DNA of 36,169 bases from Symbiodinium natans (GCA_905221605.1 CAJNDS010002412.1:2226903-2263071); one strand, 5' to 3'. Shown: positions 16,763-25,504, counted from the first letter of the stretch. Notes: generated from the letters alone by a model not told the origin. Program-made: numbers and translations.

Positions 16763-16944
16763 AGGGCTTGGTAAAAGCAAAGCTGAACTAATTCCTAGAG
16801 TGACCCGCCGGTCGTGCCATCACGGAAGTTTAGGTTCAGTGCAACTTGTTGGCATAACCTGATCACATCACCTTGCTATACCATACCATCTAAACTTCGA
16901 GCCGGGTGGTACCTTGGTTCTGGCTTCTCAAGATCAAAATATGT
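16763..16944. other. Island, nothing recognised
   Basis: No telomeric units, no convincing open frame or inverted repeat. Confidence 0.5.
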
Positions 16945-16999
16945 AGGGTTTAGGGTTTAGGGTTTGGGTTTGAGGGTGTAGGGTGTAGGGTTTAGGGTA

Positions 17000-17094
17000 A
17001 AAACATCAAAACAGCACAACCCTTGTTACAAGTATGTTGCCGGGCTACCTGGCCAAAAACGCATTTCGGCCATGGATTGTACGGGTGACAGAAA
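17000..17094 (+). CDS. Candidate exon or gene end
   Basis: Frame QHNPCYKYVAGLPGQKRISA followed by MDCTGDRNAR and TGA. It lies between TTTAGGG stretches. Boundaries uncertain. Confidence 0.38.
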
Positions 17095-17252
17095 CGCTAG
17101 ATGAGGGTCATGGTGCGATGGGTTGGGGGGTTTCGGGTTTTCAGATTCTTTGCAACCCCCCACCTCCGATACCTTGAGCTAAGCTCTTCAACTCCTAAAC
17201 CCCTAAACCCTGAGCCCCTAAAACCTAAACCCTAGGCCCTTTTTGCCTGCAG

Positions 17253-17341
17253 GCTGCTCCATGGGGATCGGAACTCCGGTACCGCTGTGAGCGGGTTGTT
17301 CGGCCCAGATCCCGGATCTCAGACCGGTGCTATGGGCAAGG
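17253..17341 (+). CDS. Candidate exon with telomeric donor
   Basis: 89 bp between TTGCCTGCAG and CAAGG|GTTTAGGG. Reads AAPWGSELRYRCERVVRPRS followed by RISDRCYGQ. Basic, Arg-rich, clean ends on both sides. Confidence 0.57.
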
Positions 17342-17575
17342 GTTTAGGGTTTACAGTGTAAGGTTTAGGGCTCAGGGTTTAGGGTTCAGGATTTTTGGGT
17401 TTTTGGGTTTTAGGGTTTTGGGGTTTTGGGGTTTGGGTTTTGTTAGGGGTTTAGGGTTTTAGGTTTTTTTGGGTTTTAGGGTTTTTGGGTTTTTGGGTTT
17501 TAGGGTTTTAGGTTTTAGGGTTTTAGGCTTTTGGGCTTTTAGGCTGTTAGGGTTTTAGGGTTTTGGGGTTTTCGG
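17342..17575 (+). repeat. Degenerate TTTTAGGG/TTTTGGG block
   Basis: T-expanded units (TTTTAGGG, TTTTTGGG) over 230 bp. Confidence 0.9.
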
Positions 17576-17647
17576 CTTCACGGGGCCGCAACAAGGTTCT
17601 AGCATCCTTTATGTTGCTTATTCTATTTAAGGGGCTCCTGGTACCCT

Positions 17648-17745
17648 GGACCCGAAACCCTAAACCCTAACCCCTCAACCCTCAACCCTCAACCCTAAAC
17701 CCTAAACCCTAAACCCTAAACCCTAAACCCTAAACCCTAAACCTG
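17648..17745 (-). repeat. CCCTAAA array with CCCTCAA
   Basis: About fourteen units including three CCCTCAA. Confidence 0.95.
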
Positions 17746-17857
17746 CATCGGCGACCTGTCCGTACATATGTATCGTTGCAGGTGGCTCATACTGCATCCA
17801 TAACCCTAAACCCTGAACCCTAGGGAAGAGTCCCGGCATGGCCCCTTGGTGGTCCTT

Positions 17858-18080
17858 TTTTGGGTTTAGGGTTTAGGGTTTAGGGTTTAGGGTTTAGGGT
17901 TATAGTGCTCAGGTGCCCTGTATCATAAGCTCCTGTCGATAAAAAGCAGGCTGCTGTTTTCAGAGTGTAGGGTTTGGGGTTTAGGGTTCAGGGTTTTGGG
18001 GGGTTTTTAGGGTCATCCCTTCAGGGTTTAGGGTTTAGGGTTTAGGGTTTAGGGTTTAGGGTTCAGAGTTTTTGGTTAGG
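17858..18080 (+). repeat. TTTAGGG blocks
   Basis: 17858-17901 and 17960-18080; the second is interrupted by poly-G/T. Confidence 0.9.
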
Positions 18081-18185
18081 GTGCCCCCCCGCGCTTCCCC
18101 CCCTACTCCCCCATGTGTGCGCGCATGCGCCTCGCCCAAATGCTTGTTGAGCCGAACCACCACCGTTGAAGAACCACCCTGACAT

Positions 18186-18425
18186 CTGAACCCTGAACCC
18201 TCAACCCTAAACCCTAACAAAACCCTGGACCCTAGACCCTAAACCCTAAACCCTAAACCCTACACCCTAAACCCTAACAAAACCCTAGACCCTAGACCCT
18301 AGACCCTAGCCCCCAAACCCCAAACCCCAAACCCCAAAACCCCAAAAACCCTAAACCCCTAAACCCTAAACCCTAAACCCTAAACCCTAAACCCTAATCC
18401 CCAAACCCCAAACCCCAAACCCTTT
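18186..18425 (-). repeat. CCCTAAA/CCCCAAA long block
   Basis: Contains a duplicated 60-70 bp pattern (CCCTAACAAAACCCT-AGACCCTAGACCC) and CCCCAAA runs. Confidence 0.93.
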
Positions 18426-18507
18426 CCGAGGCAGCCTTTTTGGTGAAGCCTCCAAGGGTGCCTGCGCGGCTTGCTTCCATGCATGGCACCTCTGGAGTCT
18501 TGGCTGA
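18425..18507 (+). CDS. Candidate exon with telomeric donor
   Basis: Frame SEAAFLVKPPRVPARLASMH followed by GTSGVLA, ending GA|GTTTAGGG. Possible acceptor CCGAG at 18430. Confidence 0.43.
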
Positions 18508-18960
18508 GTTTAGGGTTTAGGGTTTAGGGTTTAGGGTTTAGGGTTTAGGGTTTAGGGTTTAGGGTTTAGGGTCAGGGGTTTAGGGTTTAGGGTTTAGGGT
18601 TTAAGGATTTAGGGGTTTTAACAGTTTAGGGTTTTAGGGTTTTAGGCTTTCAGGCTTTTCGGCGTTTGGGCTTTTAATCTTTTAGGCTTTTAGGGTTCAG
18701 GCTTTAGGGTTGAAGGGTTTTAGGGTTTAGAGTCTTAGGGTTTTAGGGTGTAGGGTTTAGGGGTTTAGGGTTTAGGGGTCAAGGGTTTAGGGTTTAGGTT
18801 TTTAGGGTTTAGGATTTTAGGGTTTTAAGGTTTAGGGGTTAAGGGTTTTGGGTTTAAGGGTTTAAGGTTGGAAGGGTTTAAGGGTTTAGGGTTTGGGGAT
18901 ATACGGTTTTAAGGGTTTACAGGTTTTGGCACCAGGGTTGAGGGTTGAGGGTTTGGGGGG
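18508..18960 (+). repeat. TTTAGGG array decaying into TTTTAGGG variants
   Basis: Clean for about 80 bp, then 370 bp of increasingly degenerate T-expanded units. The longest telomere-derived block in the window. Confidence 0.93.
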
Positions 18961-18987
18961 TGTCGAGTATCCACAAGAGGCACGTAG

Positions 18988-19075
18988 ACCTGAACCCTAA
19001 ACCCTAAACCCTAAACCCTAAACCCTAAACCCTAAACCCTAAACCCTAAACCCTAAACCCTAAACCCTAAACCCC
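18988..19075 (-). repeat. CCCTAAA array, pure
   Basis: About twelve units. Confidence 0.97.
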
Positions 19076-19319
19076 TAGCATGGTTTTGGGTTTGGGGTTT
19101 CGGGTTCTAGGGGTCTGGGCTTAGGGCTCAGTTTTAAGGTTCCAGGGCGAATTGGAGGGTGTAGGATTTAGGGTTTAGGGTTCGGGGCTTAGGGTTAAGG
19201 GTTTAGGTTTTAGGGTTTAGGGGTACTGCTCCTCCGCGACTCGGCTTGTTCTTCCACTTCTTCCACTGCTCGTGCAGGTCAGGTTCGTTCTAGGGGAGGG
19301 GGGTAGGGGTAGTCCGAAC

Positions 19320-19466
19320 CCCCTGATCCCTAAACGCCTAAAACCTAAACCCTAAACCCCACAACCCCTAAACCCTAAACCCCTCAACCCATAAACCCTA
19401 AACTTTTAAAACCCCTAAATCCTTAAACCTTAAACCCTAAACCCTAAAACCTAAACCCTAAACCGC
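19320..19466 (-). repeat. Degenerate CCCTAAA block
   Basis: Variants include CCCCTAAA and CCTTAAA. Confidence 0.88.
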
Positions 19467-19472
19467 TCTCAG

Positions 19473-19507
19473 GTTTCAGAGGGCGCACTTCGAAAGGACG
19501 CAGCCTG

Positions 19508-19508
<1 letters not shown>
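19473..19508 (+). CDS. Candidate small exon
   Basis: After CGCTCTCAG: VSEGALRKDAAC, running into a G31 tract. Confidence 0.33.
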
Positions 19509-19540
<32 letters not shown>

Positions 19541-19684
19541 AAAACCCTGGGGCGCAGGGTTGAGGGGGTTTGGGTTTGGTGTCTACGATTTAGGGTTTGG
19601 GGTTTGGGGTTTGGGGTTTGGGGTTTGGGGTTTGGGGTTTGGGGTTTGGGGTTTGGGGTTTGGGGTTTGGGGTTTGGGGTTTAG
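19509..19684 (+). repeat. G31 tract and TTTGGGG array
   Basis: G31 (19509-19539), then about fourteen uniform TTTGGGG units (19585-19684). Its minus-strand reading gives a spurious Pro/Asn-rich protein. Confidence 0.95.
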
Positions 19685-19934
19685 TTAGGGGTTGGGCTTT
19701 GGGCATGGGGCTTGGGGTGAGGCCAGGGTGACTGTGAGCTACGAAAGGAGTTGAAGTCCCGCCAGGTGTAGGGTTTGGGTCTAGGGTTAAGGGTTTAGGT
19801 TTCCCGCACCACCCAGACAAGCGGACGCACACATGAAGCCGTCTTCGGAACATGAATACTTTCATATTAGGGCTCCTAAACCCTAAAACCCTAACCCTAG
19901 AAACCCTGAAGCGTGAGAGTCCAGGAACCGGCGG

Positions 19935-20026
19935 CGATTCCGAGAGAGTCTGGCGTGGGACGACCCCACGCGGGCAGAAGCAGCCGCGGGCCATCAGATG
20001 CTTTTCTAGGACCCTGGCCAGACCCT
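19935..20026 (+). CDS. Candidate exon (frame ambiguous)
   Basis: After GAGTCCAG all three + frames are open for about 28-33 codons. One reads RFRESLAWDDPTRAEAAAGH. GC-rich and stop-poor, so weak on its own. Confidence 0.33.
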
Positions 20027-20114
20027 TTATAGGTGTTTAGGGTTTAGGGTTGAGGGTTATGGTTCCTAGAGAATCATACTATACTACCCCCCCAACACCC
20101 TTTTCGAGTTATCA

Positions 20115-20182
20115 AGACCCAGTGTAGGCCCCTATTCCCTTTTCTTGGGGGACAAGCCTCTCTTATCCAAAAAGGGGCATGT
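20115..20182 (+). mobile_element. M2 element, truncated
   Basis: GACCCAGTGTAGGCCCCTAT start and CCTATTCCCTTTTCTTGGGG core match M2; the right half is missing. Confidence 0.5.
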
Positions 20183-20230
20183 GTCGGGTCAAGGAGTATG
20201 GGGTTTAGGATACAGGGCTGCAGGGCATAG

Positions 20231-20305
20231 GGTGGCAGATCTAGCGGAGGCAGGGCGGAAGAACCCGATTGCTAACGCTGGGGATACAAACCTCAAACCC
20301 CTAAC
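20231..20305 (+). CDS. Candidate exon
   Basis: Frame VADLAEAGRKNPIANAGDTN followed by LKP, after GGGCATAG. The right end is unclear. Confidence 0.38.
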
Positions 20306-20351
20306 CTTTACTTCGGGTGCAGGGGTCTAGGGTTTGGGGCTTAATTAGCAA

Positions 20352-20424
20352 TAACCCTAAACCCTAAACCCTAAACCCTGCACCCTAAACCCTAAACCCT
20401 AAACCCTAAACTAAACCCTAAATT
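20352..20424 (-). repeat. CCCTAAA array
   Basis: About ten units. Followed by TTGCAG and an open + frame (20431-20515) with unclear right end. Confidence 0.95.
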
Positions 20425-20689
20425 GCAGTGAGCACAAGGCACAGCCTTTGGGTTTCGGGTAGACCCTCATCAACCCCGAGCCCACTGGGGCTCAGAAGGA
20501 ACCCGATACCTCAAACCCTGCAGTAGATCCCAAACCCTATACCCTAAACCCCAAACCCCTAACCCCAAACCCTACTTAAAACCCCAAAAAGCTCTAAACT
20601 CTATATTCCCTCAAGCCTTAACAACTTAAGGTCCTCGTGAAAAACCTCAAACTCGGTAACTCGGTTTCTCCACCTGCGGTTTGCAGCTA

Positions 20690-20770
20690 ACCCTAAACCC
20701 TAAACTTTAAACCCTAAACCCTAAATCTAAACCCTAAACCCTAAGCCCTAAGCCCCAAACCCTAAACTCT
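20690..20770 (-). repeat. CCCTAAA block
   Basis: About ten units with length variants. Confidence 0.92.
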
Positions 20771-20773
20771 CAG

Positions 20774-20831
20774 GTCGTTCAGGCCCGCAAGACCTTGGCC
20801 AAGAGCGATCGGGCCGGGGGGGGAACCGCCG
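20774..20831 (+). CDS. Candidate exon
   Basis: After ACTCTCAG: VVQARKTLAKSDRAGGGTA, basic. It ends GCC|GGTCGA or a little later, just before a TTTAGGG/TTTGGGG block. Confidence 0.48.
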
Positions 20832-20840
20832 GTCGAAGGG

Positions 20841-21030
20841 GTTTGGAGTTTAGGGTTTAGGGGTTTGGGGTTTTAGATTTAGGGGTTAGGGTTTGGGGGT
20901 TTGGAGTTTGGGGTTTGGGATTTAGGGTTTAGGGTTTAGGGTTTGGGGGTTTGGGGGTTTGGGGTTTGGTGGTTTGGGGTTTGGGGTTTAGGGTTTGGGG
21001 TTTTGGCGTTTTGGGGTTTGGGGTTTTGGG
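20841..21030 (+). repeat. TTTAGGG/TTTGGGG block
   Basis: Mixed units with a long TTTGGGG part. The Gly/Phe/Trp-rich reading of it is spurious. Confidence 0.93.
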
Positions 21031-21032
21031 GT

Positions 21033-21090
21033 GCGTCGATCGGCTATCGGAAGGCTTACCAGCCGCTTGTTGCAGGGATGTTCTTCCAGG
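21033..21090 (+). CDS. Candidate exon
   Basis: Frame ASIGYRKAYQPLVAGMFFQ, ending TTCCAGG near a G run. Preceded directly by TTTGGGG repeats. Confidence 0.42.
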
Positions 21091-21112
21091 GGGGGCTTCG
21101 GGTGTTTTGGGG

Positions 21113-21180
21113 TGTAGGGTTTAGGGTTTAGGGCACAGGGCTTAAGGGTTTAGGGTTTAGGGTTCAGGGTGTAGGGTGAG
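21113..21180 (+). repeat. TTTAGGG block
   Basis: About eight mixed units. Confidence 0.88.
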
Positions 21181-21246
21181 GCTTTTCGGGTTCTTTGGGG
21201 CTTTTGGGGGCCATCTTCGGTGTGGTTTTGGGTGGTGCCGGTGCAG

Positions 21247-21280
21247 GACCCAAAACTAACTGTTCACGCATTCTTCCCTG
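21247..21280 (+). CDS. Candidate micro-exon
   Basis: 34 bp between GCCGGTGCAG and CCTG|GTATAT: DPKLTVHAFFP. Both splice signals are good; length limits confidence. Confidence 0.42.
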
Positions 21281-21339
21281 GTATATATCCCTAAACGCTA
21301 GACCCCAAACCCTAAACCTAAATATCTAAGGTATTATTC

Positions 21340-21452
21340 GGGGGTTTCCGAAAATAGGGATACCCTTTTTGGGGTCGTGTAAGGGGATTGTATTCTATTT
21401 GGGGTATCAAAGGGGTACCCCTATCTTGGGAGATACCCCTCTAGGATTTCGG
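21340..21452. mobile_element. M4 element, copy 2
   Basis: GGGGGTTTCCGAAAATAGGG on the left pairs imperfectly with the region AAGGGGTACCCCTATCTTGG on the right. It ends right before the acceptor of the next exon. Confidence 0.6.
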
Positions 21453-21454
21453 AG

Positions 21455-21535
21455 GCTCCACTTCCTATGGCCCTGCCAATTTTTCACCGCACACGGCCAG
21501 GCGACGTGGCTCAGTGTTTCGACTGCACATACACT
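21455..21535 (+). CDS. Candidate exon
   Basis: After TTTCGGAG: APLPMALPIFHRTRPGDVAQ followed by CFDCTYT. Another + frame is also open, so the frame is uncertain. CCCTAAA-like repeat follows. Confidence 0.45.
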
Positions 21536-21583
21536 AAACCCTAAGCTCTAATCCCCGGTCTCCAAAGCCTGCACTAACTTTAG

Positions 21584-21632
21584 GGGTTTAGGGTTTAGGG
21601 TTTAGGGTTTAGGGTTTAGGGTTTCGGGTATC
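21584..21632 (+). repeat. TTTAGGG array
   Basis: About six units. Confidence 0.93.
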
Positions 21633-21700
21633 CCAAACCCCAAACCCCAAACCTTGCAAACCCGGCCCTAACACTGAACCCTAAGCGTGATGTACCTTGT

Positions 21701-21818
21701 ACTTGGTAGCCCAGCGGTTCCTTTTCCCAATGTTTGGCTCGAGGTTCCCTTATAAAGTAACCAACCCCCGAAAAAAGGGTGCCCTTACTATAATATTGCT
21801 ACGGGGCTACGAAGTAAG
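21701..21818 (+). mobile_element. M2 element, subgroup b, copy 1
   Basis: Ends ACTTGGTAGCCCAGCGGTTC and GGGGCTACGAAGTAAG. Interior GGTTCCCTTATAAA-CCAACC-AAAGGGTGCCCTTA. Very similar to 27316-27430. A candidate acceptor lies 11 bp beyond its right end. Confidence 0.78.
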
Positions 21819-21829
21819 CCTACAACCAG

Positions 21830-21889
21830 ACCCTTTATCTGACCAAGCCCAAGCTGCCTGAGAAAGAGCAGGCTACAGCAGTGTCAGGG
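21830..21889 (+). CDS. Candidate exon with telomeric donor
   Basis: 60 bp, 20 codons, after TACAACCAG: TLYLTKPKLPEKEQATAVSG, ending GG|GTTTAG. Lys/Glu-rich. Upstream intron ends with the M2 element. Confidence 0.48.
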
Positions 21890-21895
21890 GTTTAG

Positions 21896-21964
21896 GCTCC
21901 CTGAATTGCAAGACACCCTGCCCCCACTACTACACGAAATTGCCGGCGGCAGAACCCTTTAAAG
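21896..21964 (+). CDS. Candidate exon
   Basis: Frame SLNCKTPCPHYYTKLPAAEP followed by FK, ending AAAG|GTAAGG, a consensus donor. The single GTTTAG unit between this and the previous exon is too short to be a normal intron, so the left boundary is uncertain. Confidence 0.42.
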
Positions 21965-21987
21965 GTAAGGGCACCATAGTGACGAGG

Positions 21988-22098
21988 AGCCAGAGTAGGC
22001 CCTCCTTTCATTTTGTTAGGGTTGAGGGTCCCTTAGAAGCCCCTTCAAGCGAAACAGGGCACCCTTTGTAATTATTCCCAGGTTACTCTTGGGTCTAG
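21988..22098 (+). mobile_element. M2 element, copy 5
   Basis: Starts AGCCAGAGTAGGCCC and ends GGTTACTCTTGGGTCTAG, with the conserved core GTCCCTTAGAAGCCCC and CAGGGCACCCTTT. Lies in the intron starting at 21965. Confidence 0.78.
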
Positions 22099-22132
22099 AA
22101 TAAGACACCATGTAACCCTAAACCCTAAACCT

Positions 22133-22198
22133 GATGTCGGCCAAGGCGTGAAGTTCTGCCGAAAGGTCACTGCCTCCTGGCGGCACCCAGGGCTTTGA
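22133..22198 (+). CDS. Candidate terminal exon
   Basis: Frame DVGQGVKFCRKVTASWRHPG followed by L and TGA, after a short CCCTAAA block. Confidence 0.38.
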   Translation, partial: DVGQGVKFCRKVTASWRHPGL

Positions 22199-22259
22199 TG
22201 TGAAAACCTTCTGATCTCAGCACTCCAGGTGGCTTTTGTTGGGTGTCGTTTTTTTGGGT

Positions 22260-22617
22260 TTAGGGTTTATACACACAACATGGAAAGTTGTCCTTTTCTC
22301 TTGCGGTAAGGCAAATCACTGCGGGGAAGCTGTTTAGGAAGAGTCGACCGAAACTGCGTTTCCCTCGGTCCACAATTCCATGCACGTGTGTCATAAGCCA
22401 GGTTGGCTATACGATGCGATATAGGTTCAGAGAAATGGTTGCCTCTTCTTCGTAAGTTTTGGTAGGCTTGACTCCATGCTTTGCTTGCGTTTCACGCGGG
22501 CGGAGGTCCTTCAGCAACCATGTTGGATGATGTTTTCAGGCCTGTTGAGCCCCAGCGTTCCTTTTTGATTTCGATACTTGCGTACTGATTTTCGCTGCTT
22601 TTCGTAGCTGTAAATCC
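22260..22617. other. Island poor in telomeric repeat, possible intergenic region
   Basis: The clearest gap in telomeric repeat before 30 kb. No strong + frame. A short minus-strand ORF (start MDLQLRKAAKIS near 22620) exists but is unsupported. Confidence 0.4.
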
Positions 22618-22737
22618 ATGCCTTCATTGGGGGGAAAGGATCCCGCAGTCGACTTCGTCAACTTCCTGAACCCTCTGCGTTCATTGGGGCTGCACGTCTC
22701 CCCCAATAAAAGGGTCGACTTTCCCGAGCCCCTGTAG
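22618..22737 (+). CDS. Small ORF, unknown protein
   Basis: ATG to TAG, 39 codons: starts MPSLGGKDPAVDFVNFLNPL and ends KRVDFPEPL. CCCGCAG inside (before VDFVN) could instead be an acceptor, making this a terminal exon. It contains a weak internal duplication of TTCATTGGGG...GTCGACTT. Confidence 0.42.
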   Translation: MPSLGGKDPAVDFVNFLNPLRSLGLHVSPNKRVDFPEPL

Positions 22738-22740
22738 TGT

Positions 22741-22800
22741 TTAGGGGTTTAGGGTTTAGGGTTATAGGGTTTAGGGTTAGGGTTCAGGATTTAGGGTTTC
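22741..22800 (+). repeat. TTTAGGG block
   Basis: About eight mixed units. Confidence 0.9.
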
Positions 22801-22803
22801 GGC

Positions 22804-22977
22804 ATGCAACTGCTTCTACAAAAGGCGCGCTCGAGAGCACGAGCCTTTACAACCCTGAGCAATCTTCTGCCCCAGGAGGAGACGCACGGCCAGAATGCGT
22901 TGTACCCTGTCACGTCCTTGCCATCGCTTCGGCGAGAGAGTGGCGCGCGCGGCTGCAGTGTTGGGGGGTTGGGTTGA
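22804..22977 (+). CDS. Small ORF, unknown protein
   Basis: ATG to TGA, 57 codons: starts MQLLLQKARSRARAFTTLSN and contains LPQEETHGQNALYPVTSL. A second + frame and minus frames are also open here, so this is not secure. Confidence 0.38.
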   Translation: MQLLLQKARSRARAFTTLSNLLPQEETHGQNALYPVTSLPSLRRESGARGCSVGGLG

Positions 22978-22984
22978 GAAAGGC

Positions 22985-23217
22985 AAAGGCCAGAAAACGC
23001 CAAACCCCAAACCCCAAACCCCAAACCCCAAACCCCAAACCCCAAACCCCAAACCCCAAACCCCAAACCCCAAACCCCAAACCACCCCAAACCCCAAACC
23101 CCAAACCCTAAACCCTAAACCCCAAACCCCAAACCCCAAACCCCAAACCCCAAACCCCAAACCCTAAACCCCAAACCCCAAACCCTAAACCCCAAACCCT
23201 AAACCCTAAACCCTAAA
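22985..23217 (-). repeat. CCCCAAA array with CCCTAAA interspersed
   Basis: About 30 units, mostly CCCCAAA, turning into CCCTAAA at the right. Long open frames in several phases here are artefacts of the 7-bp unit. Confidence 0.97.
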
Positions 23218-23342
23218 CCTTGTTTTAAAACAGCCAGCTTTGTAGGGTTGAGGGCTTAGCCTTTAGGACTTCGAGGTTGATGGTGGCCAGGGGATCGGGT
23301 TAGGGTTGCAATGAGGATTTCGTGCCCAGGAACTTATGGTTT

Positions 23343-23418
23343 AAGGTTAGGGTTTAGGGTTTAGGGTTTAGGGTTTAGGGTTTAGGGTTTGGGGTTTAGG
23401 GTTTAGGGTTTAGGGTTA
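23343..23418 (+). repeat. TTTAGGG array
   Basis: About ten units. Confidence 0.95.
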
Positions 23419-23464
23419 AGGGCCAGGGCTCGTTGACACACCATCAGGTGCACTGACTTTGCAG

Positions 23465-23700
23465 TATTTCTGCTCACCTTCAAACCTACGGCACCCGACC
23501 CCCTACACCCGAACCCCTGCACCCCCAAAACCTTAGAAACCGTAAATCCATAAACCCCTTAAACCCCCCCAAGCCCCTCAACCCCCGCAAACCCCCCCTC
23601 AAAACCTCCCAAACCACCAAACCCCTCAACCTCTAAATCCTAAACCCTAAACCCCAAAACCCTAGGCCTTAAGCCCTGAACCCCTAAAACCCCCAAAGCT
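23465..23700 (-). repeat. Degenerate C-rich/CCCTAAA block
   Basis: CCCC-AAACC-like units, poorly conserved. An exon-like start (TTTGCAG then FLLTFKPTAPDPLHPNP) sits at 23460. Confidence 0.7.
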
Positions 23701-24100
23701 GGACTCCTGGCCCTTTTGGGGATAAAATGGAGGGGTGCCCAAAACCATCGATTTCAGTACTAAAAAATCGCATTTTTACTTGCGGGTCTGGCAAATCCTT
23801 GGTTTCCGGCTTTTTGGGTGCTTTTTGGAGCTTTTTGGTGGCTTTTAAAGCCTTTTGGTAGCCCTTGGGGGCTTCCTGTAAGCCCCGGAAGCTCCGGACA
23901 CGCTACTTCAACTTAAAAAAAAAAACATTTTATCCGCAAACCCGTGAAAACCTGTTTACGCGCGACCGTGACATGCAACACCAAAACGTGCTTTACGCCT
24001 GGGAAAAACCACTAAAAAAAGGCTTCCCACAACCGCAAACTCGACAAAACATTCGCTCCAAACGTTAGTTGTATCCCTCTAGAGCCGACAGAAGCCTTAG
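23701..24100. other. Island with a 10-bp periodic repeat
   Basis: 23809-23878 repeats a GCTTTTTGGN-like decamer about seven times. A 67-codon + frame (23865-24068) follows, but its Lys/Gln-rich reading has no supporting signals. Confidence 0.5.
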
Positions 24101-24201
24101 TTTGGGGTTAAACCCTAAACCCTAATAAGGTACCCCTAATATCGCAAACCCCCGCTGAAGGGCCCGGCCAAATCCACCTCAGTTGAGGCGCAATCTTCTC
24201 A

Positions 24202-24229
24202 GATCTTGCACAGGCGGAGACAGCTCTTG
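24202..24229 (+). CDS. Candidate micro-exon
   Basis: After CTTCTCAG: ILHRRRQLL, ending GGG|GTTTAGGG. Short, so weak. Confidence 0.3.
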
Positions 24230-24331
24230 GGGTTTAGGGTTTAGGGTATAGGGGTTAGGGGTTAGGGTTTAGGGGTTGGGGCTTTCTAAGACATGTAGAC
24301 GTGTATATACTCTGGGCTTTCTAGGACATAT

Positions 24332-24431
24332 GGGGGTTTACGAAAATAGGGGAACCTTAATATAGCTCCCCAAATAGCAGGATTCCCTTCTAATAAGGAC
24401 CCCAAAAGGGTACCCCTGATTTCGGAAACCG
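24332..24431. mobile_element. M4 element, copy 1
   Basis: Arms GGGGTTTACGAAAATAGGGG and (reverse) CGGTTTCCGAAATCAGGGG match over about 26 bp with about five differences. 100 bp, non-coding. Confidence 0.75.
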
Positions 24432-24528
24432 CTTATTCGGCTCATCGGGTGCAGGGTAACCCTAGACCCAAAACCCTACTACTTGAAGCTTCATGGGGCT
24501 TCGTGCCCGAGCACTAAATAGCACCTAG

Positions 24529-24644
24529 AAAACCTTCGCAGCCTCAAACAGGACGATGCACAGAGCCAATGTGTCCTTGTTTTGTCGGTGTACAGGCGTG
24601 TCGACACAGAGCCTCGACTCTTGACAACAACACCCAAACCTTGA
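24529..24644 (+). CDS. Candidate terminal exon
   Basis: Open for 38 codons to TGA: NLRSLKQDDAQSQCVLVLSV followed by YRRVDTEPRLLTTTPKP. Possible acceptor CACCTAG. A second + frame is also open over much of it. Confidence 0.42.
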
Positions 24645-24705
24645 ACCCAACCCCAAAGATCTAGACGCTCAACCCTAAACCCCAAACCCTCATCTCAATA
24701 TCCAG

Positions 24706-24797
24706 GTTCGCCCTCTCCCCCCCCCCCGCCCCAATGCGGAGTCATGACAACTGCAACCGGAAGAGCCGCTTTAAGAGATGCCCGTGTCGGTCTTCAG
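24706..24797 (+). CDS. Candidate exon with Pro run
   Basis: After ATATCCAG, a C11 tract encodes prolines, then QCGVMTTATGRAALRDARVG. It ends CTTCAGG|GTTGAGGG. The homopolymer makes the upstream frame sensitive to sequencing error. Confidence 0.42.
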
Positions 24798-24894
24798 GGT
24801 TGAGGGTGTAGGGTTTACAGAGCTTACCACCTCTTAGCGATTGGGGTTTACGGTTTCTGCTTAGGGTGCGCCCAAAAGCTTAAGCCCCGAAACC

Positions 24895-24982
24895 CTGAAC
24901 CCTAAACCCTAAACCCTAAACCCGAAACCCTAAACCCCAAACCCCAAACCCCAAACCCTGAACCCTGAACCCTAAACCCTAT
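24895..24982 (-). repeat. CCCTAAA/CCCCAAA/CCCTGAA array
   Basis: About twelve units of three homogenised kinds. Confidence 0.95.
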
Positions 24983-24989
24983 TTTTAAG

Positions 24990-25054
24990 AGAAGTGTGCC
25001 AGGAGCTGCGCAAGCAGCTTTCCAATTTGGTGGAAGCGCAGCTAGCGGCCGTGG
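24990..25054 (+). CDS. Candidate exon, coiled-coil-like
   Basis: Between TTTTTAAG and GTGG|GTGAGG. Reads REVCQELRKQLSNLVEAQLA followed by AV, with a heptad-like Leu/Val pattern. Strongly protein-like. Confidence 0.57.
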
Positions 25055-25069
25055 GTGAGGCAGGGCTGA

Positions 25070-25190
25070 GGGTTTGGGGTTTAGGGTTTAGGGTTTAGGG
25101 CTTAGGGCTTGGGGTTTAGGGTTTAGTGTTTAGGGCGTAGGGTGTAGGGTGTAGGCTTTGAGGTTTCGGGTTTAGGGTCTAGGGCCTTGA
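25070..25190 (+). repeat. TTTAGGG variant block
   Basis: TTTAGGG with TTAGGGC and TGTAGGG. Confidence 0.9.
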
Positions 25191-25415
25191 GGATTTCAGG
25201 TTGCAAGGATCAGAGTTCCTCACTGCAACCCATTTCAAGGCCAGCAACCGCTGATTCCTGGTAGCCTGCAACGCCTTTTCTGGTTGAAGACCTTTTGTGA
25301 CCCTGCCCGAAACCCTGGACCCAAAACTCGGAACCCTATAAGGCCACAGAACCTTCTAAACCCGGCAGTACCCCTTAAAACCCTGCAAGTCTCTAAACCC
25401 TATAAACCCCTAAAT

Positions 25416-25504
25416 TGGGATGTTCCCCCTTATACTAACATTCCTTCTAGTATCTCCTCTCATCATCCCGATTAAGGACTGTTAGTATAATGGGGAACAT
25501 CCCA
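25416..25504. mobile_element. M1 element, intact
   Basis: 24-bp terminal inverted repeats at 25416-25439 and 25481-25504 (TGGGATGTTCCCC ... ATACTAAC) with one mismatch; 89 bp total. Confidence 0.88.

Noticed and set aside
22791-23167. Overlapping ORFs rich in PNPKPQT on + and GFGVWGLG on minus
   Set aside because: Both come from the 7-bp CCCCAAA/TTTGGGG unit read in all phases; the same holds for 19590-19994 minus and 20943-21131 plus.
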